From Vulcanimicrobiota bacterium (lineage in GTDB: Bacteria; Vulcanimicrobiota; Vulcanimicrobiia; Vulcanimicrobiales; Vulcanimicrobiaceae), in contig JAFAMS010000490.1 of assembly GCA_019233165.1 (NCBI GenBank), forward strand, positions 1 through 12,130: a stretch of 12,130 nucleotides of DNA. Reading direction: 5' to 3'. The notes under the pieces were generated by a model. It worked only from the letters and a program-made list of their open reading frames with translations. It had not been told where the DNA came from and did no database searches. Below, piece by piece: positions 1-6,017 of the stretch. How positions within the stretch are numbered: the stretch's first letter is position 1; each line of letters begins with the position of its first letter. The position numbers were made by a program, and so were the translations under genes.

Positions 1-1746
1 AGTTGGTTGTTTGATGCTAATCCCCAGCTCCCGCAGTGACTTTTCGGGGACGCTTGCCGGGGCATCCATCATGAGGTCGCGGGCTTGTTGGTTTTTCGGG
101 AACGCGATCACGTCGCGGATGCTCGGCTCGCCGCAGGCGATCATCGCGATGCGGTCGATCCCGAGTGCCATCCCGCCGTGCGGCGGCGCGCCGAAGTCGA
201 GCGCGCGAATGAAGAAGCCGAAACGGTCCTCGACTTCCGCGTCGGAGAGGCCGAGCATCCTGAAGATCTTGCGCTGCAAGCTCGGGTCGTGGTTCCGGAT
301 CGAGCCGCTTCCGAGCTCGTAGCCGTTGAGGACCATGTCGTAGTGCTGCGCGCGCATCGCGAGCGGATCGGTCTCGATCAAATGCTCCTGACCGGGTGCC
401 GGCGCGGTGAACGGATGGTGCGCCGGCGCGATCTCGCCCGTTTCCGGGTCGCGCTCGCACCACGGGAAATCGAGGACCCAGCAAAACGCGAACTTCCCTT
501 CTTCGCGCGCGCCGATCCGGTCGCCGATCTCGTTGCGCAGCCGCCCGGCGACCAGCCGCGCCTCTTCGGCGTTCGCATCGCCGACGAGCAGGACCGCATC
601 GCCGGGCTCGGCGCCGACCCTGCGCCCGAGATCGGCGGCGAGCTCCGGGGTCATGAAGCGCTGAATCGACGAGCGCGTTTCGGCGCCTAGCGCGACCCAC
701 ACGAGGCCTTTTGCGCCAAGCGTCTTCGCCGTTTCGACGAGGGCGTCGAAGTCGCGGCGCGAGAGCGCGCCGCCGCCGGGATAGCGCAGCGCGATCACCG
801 TCGCCGAGCGGAAGATCGCGAACTCCGAGGTCGCGAACGCTTCGCTTGCGTCGGCGAGCTCGAGGCCGAAGCGCAAGTCGGGCTTGTCGCTGCCGAATCG
901 GCGGATCGCTTCTTCGTGCTTCAGGCGCACGAACGGCGGCAGCTCGATTCCGAGCGCGTGCTTCCACGTGTAATGCATCGAGGCTTCCATCGTTTCGATC
1001 ACGTCTTCTTCGCCGACGAACGACATCTCCACGTCGAGCTGCGTGAACTCCGGCTGCCGGTCGGCGCGCAGATCTTCGTCGCGCATGCAGCGCGCGATCT
1101 GCATGTAACGTCCGACGCCGCCGATCATCAAGATCTGCTTGAGCATCTGCGGCGACTGCGGAAGCGCGTAGAACTCGCCGTGCGAGAGGCGACTCGGGAC
1201 GAGATAGTCGCGTGCGCCCTCGGGCGTCGCCTTGATCAGTATCGGCGTCTCGACGTCGAGGAACCCGCGCTCGTCGAAGAAATCGCGAATCGCCTTGACG
1301 ATCCGGTGCCGGACCGTCAGGTTGCGCTGCATTCGCGGCCGGCGCAGGTCGAGGTAGCGATACTTGAGCGTCAGGTTTTCGTCGACGCGCTCGTCCGAGG
1401 TGATCGGGAACGGAGGCGTTTCCGCGCGCGACCACACGTGCAGCTCGGCAACCGGAAGCTCGACGGCGCCCGTCGCGAGCTTCGGATTCTCCGTTCCCGC
1501 CGGGCGCGCTCGAACGGTCCCGCGCACCCGCACGACGTCTTCGCTGCGCAACGACTCGGCGAGGGCGAACGTCGTCGCGTCCTGCGGGTCGAAGACGGTC
1601 TGCGCGATCCCGTCGCGGTCGCGCAGGTCGATGAAGATCAGCCCGCCGTGATCGCGGCGGTGATGCACCCAACCGTTCAGCTCGACCGCGTGGCCGACGT
1701 CCTCGGCACGCAACGCGCCGCACGAAACTCGTTTGAAGCTACTCAT
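1..1746 (-). CDS. aspS: Aspartyl-tRNA synthetase, bacterial type, 3' end cut by the window edge
   Basis: Class II aminoacyl-tRNA synthetase that charges tRNA-Asp in the cytoplasm. The 582 codons visible are nearly the full family length of about 590 residues; the frame is open to base 1 and only the stop is missing. The N-terminal anticodon-binding OB fold is seen as LNGWVHHRRDHGG (residues 23-35) followed by IFIDLRDR. Motif 2 is RDEDLR (222-227), then ADRQPEF and TQLDVEM. Motif 3 contains GIDR (529-532), followed by DVIAFPKNQ. The tail ends in LRELGI, as expected. The space between motifs 2 and 3 fits the bacterial GAD insert. ATG at 1746 is the only possible start, because an in-frame stop lies at 1759-1761; it overlaps the stop of the upstream glycosyltransferase by 8 bp. 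His33 and Gly84 match the pair reported for non-discriminating AspRS (H31/G82 in Pseudomonas aeruginosa), so the enzyme may also charge tRNA-Asn. The identification is firm; the tRNA specificity is an inference. Confidence 0.97.
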   Translation of the reverse strand, partial: MSSFKRVSCGALRAEDVGHAVELNGWVHHRRDHGGLIFIDLRDRDGIAQTVFDPQDATTFALAESLRSEDVVRVRGTVRARPAGTENPKLATGAVELPVAELHVWSRAETPPFPITSDERVDENLTLKYRYLDLRRPRMQRNLTVRHRIVKAIRDFFDERGFLDVETPILIKATPEGARDYLVPSRLSHGEFYALPQSPQMLKQILMIGGVGRYMQIARCMRDEDLRADRQPEFTQLDVEMSFVGEEDVIETMEASMHYTWKHALGIELPPFVRLKHEEAIRRFGSDKPDLRFGLELADASEAFATSEFAIFRSATVIALRYPGGGALSRRDFDALVETAKTLGAKGLVWVALGAETRSSIQRFMTPELAADLGRRVGAEPGDAVLLVGDANAEEARLVAGRLRNEIGDRIGAREEGKFAFCWVLDFPWCERDPETGEIAPAHHPFTAPAPGQEHLIETDPLAMRAQHYDMVLNGYELGSGSIRNHDPSLQRKIFRMLGLSDAEVEDRFGFFIRALDFGAPPHGGMALGIDRIAMIACGEPSIRDVIAFPKNQQARDLMMDAPASVPEKSLRELGISIKQPT

Positions 1747-2629
1747 GTAGTGCTGCTTTTATTCCTGATACGTAGTGATATTGGTACGCGATCGTGCGCG
1801 CCAACGCCGAGCGCCCGGCCGAGCGGTCGAGCCACGAGACGACGGAGGGCGTGCGCGAGAGCAAGCTGTGGATGCCCAGCGAGACCGGCGTCATCCCGAG
1901 CCGCAACTTGATGTCGAAGTCGCGGTGCTTGCGGTAGAACCGCACGGTCGAGCGGCCGGCGAGCTCCATCTTCGCCTTCTGATCGACGAAGCCGATGTCT
2001 TGCAGATGGTAGTTCACCGCCTGCGGCTCGTAGACAATCGGGATCCCGGCGCGCTGCAGGCGATAGCCGAGCTCGAGATCCTCGTGTCCGTAGCCGGTGA
2101 ACTCTTCATCGAAGCCGCCGACGAGCTGCAAGTCCTCCCGCGAGACCGAAGCGTTCCCGGTGAGAAAGTACAGCCACCCCAGGCGCTTTCGCGAAGGCGG
2201 ATGGAGCGGCTCGCGAAGCGCGGGGTCGCGGCTCTTGGCGAGATAGTCCTCGTAACTCTTGGCCTGCACTTCGAGGCCGACGACCGCGCAGCGGCGGCCT
2301 GCGTCATGCGCGCGAAGGTGAACGGCAAGAAGGTCCTCCGACGCGATGATGTCGCTGTCGTTGAAGACGACGAGGCGACCGCGCGCGGCGGCGATTCCTG
2401 CGTTTCGAGCGGCGGCCCGCCCCGAATACGCGCCTGGGAGATGCCGAACCATCGAATGCTCGCGCGCGACTCCCGCAAGATACTCGGCGGTCCCGTCGGT
2501 CGAATTCGAATCGCAGACGAGCAGCTCGTAGCGCTCCGCCGCCAACCCTTGCCGCAAGAGCGACGGGATCGTCAACCGCAGCTCGGCGAGGCGGTTGTAG
2601 GTCGGAATGACGACGGAGAGTTCGATCAT
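1739..2629 (-). CDS. GT2 glycosyltransferase with C-terminal galactosyltransferase-type domain
   Basis: Predicted cytoplasmic nucleotide-sugar glycosyltransferase of 296 residues, GT-A fold. The N-terminus IELSVVIPTYNR (residues 2-13) is the classic GT2 opening. It continues with CDSNSTDGT (39-47), ARNAGIAAARG (74-84) and a metal-binding DxD given here as NDSD (90-93). The C-terminal half carries TGNASVS (157-163) and GGFDEEF followed by GYGHEDLELGYR (179-190), the Glyco_transf_7C-type signature with the ED pair. ATG at 2629 puts the start directly before the family motif; a longer reading upstream would be arginine-rich and out of family. It overlaps the upstream GT9 gene by 4 bp (ATGA) and aspS by 8 bp, so translational coupling is likely. 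The donor and acceptor sugars cannot be read from sequence; the neighbours suggest lipopolysaccharide core or another surface glycan. Its DSD replaces the DDD seen in the other two GT2 proteins of this window. Confidence 0.93.
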   Translation of the reverse strand: MIELSVVIPTYNRLAELRLTIPSLLRQGLAAERYELLVCDSNSTDGTAEYLAGVAREHSMVRHLPGAYSGRAAARNAGIAAARGRLVVFNDSDIIASEDLLAVHLRAHDAGRRCAVVGLEVQAKSYEDYLAKSRDPALREPLHPPSRKRLGWLYFLTGNASVSREDLQLVGGFDEEFTGYGHEDLELGYRLQRAGIPIVYEPQAVNYHLQDIGFVDQKAKMELAGRSTVRFYRKHRDFDIKLRLGMTPVSLGIHSLLSRTPSVVSWLDRSAGRSALARTIAYQYHYVSGIKAALHE

Positions 2630-3612
2630 GGCAGCAAGAGACGGCGGACGCCGTCGACGATTTCGCTCCGCTCCTCGGCAAGCGCAGCCGGCTCTTCGCT
2701 CGCCGGCTTGCGCACCAGCGCATAAGGGACGCCCCACGGCGACCACTCTTGGGAGTTGAGGCGAAAGTAGCGGTGTTCGAAAAGCACGACCGTCGGCCTG
2801 CGCATCGCGCTTGCGACGTGAGTCGCACCGGTATCGACGGTCACGACGCAAGCGCTCTTCTCGAACACGGCCGCCCAAGTCGAGAACGGAAGCCCGCCGG
2901 CGACGAGGTCGGCCGCTCCGGATTCCGCGAGCGAAGCGGCGACGCCATTCATCTCCTCGCCGTAGGTGACGACGATCGGTCGCCGGAGAACGCGCAGCTC
3001 CGACAGCAGCGCGATCAAACTTTCCAGCGTACTCCCTTCGCGCATCCAGCGCTGGGCGACGTGAACGACGATCCCGCCGGCGGGGACGTCGCGCGCGGCT
3101 TCGCGATCGCCGTCGCCGAGCCGTACCACGAGATCGTACACGAGCTTCGTAGCACCGGCGCGCTCCGCGAGCGCGAGCACCTGTAAGACTTCGTGCCGCA
3201 CCGGGTACGGCTCGCGCCGCTCGGCGAGCCGAGGATCGGCTTCGGAAATCAAAAGGTCGGTTAGGTCGCGGCGTGCTGCGATGCGCGCGACCAAGCGCGA
3301 GAGATAGGTATAGCCGATACGGCGCGGCGCGCGGGTCGCCCCGACGAGCCGAATGTCGGTCGTCCGCGGCGCCAGCGCGATCGCGATGTCGACTTCCCCG
3401 CGAAAGCGCGCGCCGAATGCGCGCGGGTCGATCCCATCGGGGAGCGTCTCGATCGAATCGAGATCCGGATTCCGTTCGACGACGACTTTGTTGTACGCCG
3501 AGCAGACCAGCCTGATCTGCGCGTTGGGAAACGACCGGCGCAGCGACGCGATCGCAGGCGTCGAAAGGATGAGGTCGCCGACGCGGTCAGTGCGGGAGAG
3601 CAGAATCCGCAC
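2626..3612 (-). CDS. GT9 family glycosyltransferase (heptosyltransferase-like)
   Basis: 328-residue GT-B protein of the heptosyltransferase family, which transfers L,D- or D,D-heptose from ADP-heptose to the inner core of lipopolysaccharide on the cytoplasmic face. The N-terminal MRILLSRTDRVGDLILSTP (residues 1-19) is the family opening, and Asp13 aligns with the catalytic Asp of WaaC. The donor-site motif appears as VTVDTGATHVASA (257-269), followed by RRPTVVLFEH. A GTG start at 3612 places residue 1 exactly at the conserved motif. The gene overlaps the upstream GT2 gene by 26 bp and the downstream GT2 gene by 4 bp. It lacks the C-terminal cysteine group seen in the GT9 protein at 7341-8327. 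Family assignment is strong; whether it moves heptose or another sugar is inferred from the rfaE genes elsewhere in the window. Confidence 0.92.
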   Translation of the reverse strand: MRILLSRTDRVGDLILSTPAIASLRRSFPNAQIRLVCSAYNKVVVERNPDLDSIETLPDGIDPRAFGARFRGEVDIAIALAPRTTDIRLVGATRAPRRIGYTYLSRLVARIAARRDLTDLLISEADPRLAERREPYPVRHEVLQVLALAERAGATKLVYDLVVRLGDGDREAARDVPAGGIVVHVAQRWMREGSTLESLIALLSELRVLRRPIVVTYGEEMNGVAASLAESGAADLVAGGLPFSTWAAVFEKSACVVTVDTGATHVASAMRRPTVVLFEHRYFRLNSQEWSPWGVPYALVRKPASEEPAALAEERSEIVDGVRRLLLP

Positions 3613-4426
3613 GGTCGAGCTCGTCGAAGTAAGCGTCGTTCGCGGCGTTCGTCAGCCGCAACGCGCGCGCCGCGCGATGCAGCGAACGCTGGAAGGGATT
3701 GTCGCCGGTCGCGAGCGCGACGCGCCAACCCGGGTGCTTGCGTCCCAAGATGCGCGCGGTCCGCGCTTGCGCGCGCTTCTGGCGAGCGAGCGCGTCGGGA
3801 TCGACTGCGCCCGCAGACTTCGGTTTGTAGTGGAAGGCGACCGCGCGGCGGTTGAAGACGGCGCGCGTCCCCGCCGCGCGCAGCCGCAAGCCGAGCTCGA
3901 TGTCCTCCCAACCGTACTCCGAAAACGTCTCGTCGAACCAGCCGACCTCGTCGAGCTTGCGCCGGGAAACCGATACGTTGCTCGTCCAGAACCAGTTCGC
4001 GCTATAGTTGCGTAGCGACCAGATCGGCGGAGGTAGGTGGTCGAACGATTCGACCTCGATCACCGCGCCTCGCACGACGAGGTCCCGGTCGCGTTCGGCG
4101 GCGCGCAAATGCTCGCCGACGAAGTTCGGCATCGGCAGGACGTCGTCGTCGATGAAGACGATGCGCTCGCCGCGCGAGGCCGCAATCCCGGCGTTTCTCC
4201 CCCGCGCCAACCCGGCATTGGCCTGGGTGATCGCCGTGAACGAGCAGGTTGCGCGGCGCTGCAACGCCTCGATGACCTCGGCGGTCCTATCGGTCGAGCC
4301 GTCGTTGACGAGGACGACCTCGTAACGCTCGGCCGGCACGTCTTGCTCGAAACAAGCCTCCAGGACGCGAGGCAAGAGGTGCGCTCGGTTATACGTGCAC
4401 AGCTGGATCGTTGCGGCGAAAGGCAC
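3587..4426 (-). CDS. GT2 glycosyltransferase, first gene of the aspS-proximal glycan operon
   Basis: 279-residue GT-A glycosyltransferase. Visible motifs are ATIQLCTYNRAH (residues 5-16), LVNDGSTDRT (39-48), ARGRNAGIAASRG (74-86) and IDDDVLP (92-98), whose DDD would bind the metal and sugar nucleotide. The acceptor-side domain follows with TSNVSVSRRKL (148-158), VGWFDETF and YGWEDIELGLRLR (171-183), then FHYKPK (198-203). A GTG start at 4426 is the only option: the frame upstream holds no ATG, GTG or TTG before an in-frame stop at 4454-4456. No strong Shine-Dalgarno sequence is visible. It stands 32 bp from the divergent phnD start and heads the run GT2-GT9-GT2-aspS. Its C-terminal half is close to that of the GT2 protein at 9210-10100, and both genes run 26 bp into a GT9 gene. 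The sugar specificity is unknown. Confidence 0.93.
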   Translation of the reverse strand: MPFAATIQLCTYNRAHLLPRVLEACFEQDVPAERYEVVLVNDGSTDRTAEVIEALQRRATCSFTAITQANAGLARGRNAGIAASRGERIVFIDDDVLPMPNFVGEHLRAAERDRDLVVRGAVIEVESFDHLPPPIWSLRNYSANWFWTSNVSVSRRKLDEVGWFDETFSEYGWEDIELGLRLRAAGTRAVFNRRAVAFHYKPKSAGAVDPDALARQKRAQARTARILGRKHPGWRVALATGDNPFQRSLHRAARALRLTNAANDAYFDELDRADSALPH

Positions 4427-4458
4427 GCCGGAGCGTTCGGGAAGGATGAAGCTTTACC
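4427..4458. promoter_or_regulatory. 32-bp divergent intergenic region between GT2 and phnD
   Basis: This is the only intergenic DNA in the window. Both flanking starts are fixed by in-frame stops just upstream (4454-4456 for the minus gene, 4447-4449 for the plus gene). A purine-rich AAGGA at 4442-4446 could serve phnD as a ribosome binding site, 12 nt from its ATG, which is somewhat long. There is no room for two promoters, so core promoter elements must lie inside the neighbouring coding regions. A weak -10-like TATACG on the plus strand at 4390-4395 lies inside the GT2 gene, but no convincing -35 accompanies it. I see no Pho box. The regulatory role is inferred from position only. Confidence 0.4.
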
Positions 4459-5313
4459 ATGGAACGCACGCTTACTCGCGGCACCGCTCTCGTACTCTTC
4501 GGCGCCGGCGCCGTCGCCGCTGCGTTGCCCGCGCGGGCCGCGGCATCGCTTCGAGTCGGGATGATTCCGGACGCCGGCGCGACGCAGGTTTCGATCGACG
4601 AGAAGGCGCCGCTTCGCGACTATCTCAGCGCGAAAATCGGACGCCCGGTCGAGCTCGTCATCCCCACGAACTACAACGCGACGGTCGAAGCGCTCGGCAA
4701 CGGTTCGCTCGACTTTGCGTATCTGGGGGGGCTGACGTATCTGAAGGCGCGTCAGGCGTACGGTGTGATGCCGCTCGTGCAGCGAATCAGCGACCGGCAA
4801 TTCCACTCGTTGTTCATCACCCAAACGGGGTCGGGAATCGAGAAACTGACCGACCTGCGCGGGAAGCGTTTTGCCTTCGGCGACGTTGCTTCGACGAGCG
4901 GACACTTGATGCCCGACTACGCCTTGCGTGGAGCGGGGATCGACCCGGACAAGGATATGACCGTGCGCTACACGGGAAACCATCCGGCGACCGCAAAGGC
5001 GGTCGAGTCCGGTACGGTCGATGCAGGCGCGCTCGACGAAAGCGTGTTCAAGGCATTGCTCGACGGCGGTCAGATCGACAAGACGAAAGTTCGAGTCTTC
5101 TTCACGACCCCGCCGTTCGTAGACTACGTGTGGGCGGCGCGCAAGGACGTGCCGGCTGCGGATCAAACCGCGCTCGCGAACGCCTTCCTCGCCCTCAAGT
5201 CGCCGGCCGACGACAAGATCTTGACGATCCTCCGCGGCACGTCGTTCGTGCGCGCCGACGATGCCGAGTACGCTACGCTCAGGAAGATCGCACTGCAGCT
5301 CAAGCTGTTGTGA
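4459..5313 (+). CDS. phnD: PhnD-type substrate-binding protein of a phosphonate/phosphite/phosphate ABC importer
   Basis: 284-residue exported solute-binding protein. Residues 1-27 look like a Sec signal peptide: a short charged start, a hydrophobic stretch LVLFGAGAVAAAL, and a likely cleavage after ARA at position 27. The mature part has the PhnD/PtxB family hallmarks: LRVGMIPD, FAYLGGLTYL, then LTDLRGKRFAFGDVASTSGH, and YTGNHPATAKAVESGTVDAGALDE. The STSGH stretch sits where the family binds the phosphorus oxyanion. ATG at 4459 is the only possible start because a stop lies in frame at 4447-4449. The stop overlaps the GTG of phnC by 4 bp. The family also includes phosphite, hypophosphite and phosphate binders, so the ligand cannot be fixed from sequence. 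No C-P lyase or phosphonatase gene is in view. Confidence 0.93.
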   Translation: MERTLTRGTALVLFGAGAVAAALPARAAASLRVGMIPDAGATQVSIDEKAPLRDYLSAKIGRPVELVIPTNYNATVEALGNGSLDFAYLGGLTYLKARQAYGVMPLVQRISDRQFHSLFITQTGSGIEKLTDLRGKRFAFGDVASTSGHLMPDYALRGAGIDPDKDMTVRYTGNHPATAKAVESGTVDAGALDESVFKALLDGGQIDKTKVRVFFTTPPFVDYVWAARKDVPAADQTALANAFLALKSPADDKILTILRGTSFVRADDAEYATLRKIALQLKLL

Positions 5314-6017
5314 TCGTCCTCGACGAGGTCGTCGTCCGCTATCCCGGCGCGCAGCGGCCTGCCGTCGACGGAGCGAGCCTGCTCGTCAAAACGGGTGAAT
5401 CGGTCGCGCTGGTGGGACCGAGCGGGAGCGGGAAGACGACGCTCTTGCGCGCGATCAATCGGCTCGTCCCGATAACCTCGGGGACGATCCTCGTCGACGG
5501 CGTCGCGGTCGAGAGCCTGCAGGACAAGGCCCTTCGCGCGCTGCGAACGCGCCTGGCGATGATCGCGCAGCATCACGATCTCGTCGACCGTTTGCGCGTC
5601 CATCAGAACGTAATGGCGGGCGCGCTGGGACGTTGGAGCAGCTTGCACGCGCTCCGGTACCTCGCATTTCCGTTGCGCGGCGAGCTCGACGAGGCCCGCA
5701 ACGCGCTCGCGCGCGTCGGAATCGCCGAGAAATTGCGCGCTCCGACGTCCGCGCTCTCGGGCGGCGAACGGCAGCGCGTCGCGATCGCGCGGGCGCTGGT
5801 GCAGCAGCCGCACGCGATCCTCGCCGACGAGCCGATCGCTTCGCTCGATCCCGAGCTCGCCGAGCAGATCGTCGCGTTGCTCACGACGCTTGCGAAGGAG
5901 AGCGGGATCGCTCTGATCTGCTCGCTGCACCAAGTGCAGTTCGCGGACCGGTATTTCGATCAGATCGTGCGGCTCGAGGGCGGCCGCTTGGAGCGGCTCA
6001 AGAGCAGCGTCGCGTGA
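5310..6017 (+). CDS. phnC: PhnC-type ABC transporter ATPase
   Basis: 235-residue ATP-binding subunit that powers the importer formed with PhnD and PhnE on the cytoplasmic side of the inner membrane. All ABC motifs are present: Walker A GPSGSGKT (residues 36-43), Q-loop Gln87 in MIAQHHDL, signature LSGGERQRVAIARAL (149-163), Walker B ILADEP (170-175), D-loop SLD (178-180) and switch His207 in SLHQVQFA. The stretch RLRVHQNVMAGALGRWSS resembles the PhnC helical domain, and the length is at the short end for the family. A GTG start at 5310 overlaps the phnD stop in GTGA. The same frame is open further upstream, back to 4395, but that part lies across phnD, is arginine-rich and is not part of the protein. 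The stop overlaps phnE by 4 bp, so the three genes form one operon. Confidence 0.95.
   Translation: MIVLDEVVVRYPGAQRPAVDGASLLVKTGESVALVGPSGSGKTTLLRAINRLVPITSGTILVDGVAVESLQDKALRALRTRLAMIAQHHDLVDRLRVHQNVMAGALGRWSSLHALRYLAFPLRGELDEARNALARVGIAEKLRAPTSALSGGERQRVAIARALVQQPHAILADEPIASLDPELAEQIVALLTTLAKESGIALICSLHQVQFADRYFDQIVRLEGGRLERLKSSVA

Noticed and set aside
17..1723. Long minus-strand open frame of 568 codons across the aspS region
   Set aside because: It is in a different frame from AspRS and is extremely Arg-rich with no motifs; the AspRS motifs lie in the frame that starts at 1746.
916..1911. Plus-strand open frame of 331 codons opposite aspS
   Set aside because: It lies opposite a clear AspRS gene, its protein has no family features, and long antisense frames are common at this GC content.
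1775..2725. Plus-strand open frame of 316 codons opposite the GT2 gene
   Set aside because: It has no recognisable motif and mirrors the codon pattern of the real GT2 and GT9 genes on the other strand.
4427..4458. Pho box upstream of phnD
   Set aside because: No CTGTCAT-type direct repeats are visible in the gap or in the adjoining bases.
4060..5166. Minus-strand open frame of 368 codons spanning phnD and the GT2 start
   Set aside because: It covers both real genes in wrong frames and has no motif; the GT2 gene is read in another frame from 4426.
4395..5309. Upstream extension of the phnC frame
   Set aside because: It would overlap nearly all of phnD and encodes Arg-rich sequence without ABC features; the GTG at 5310 gives a normal PhnC and a GTGA junction.
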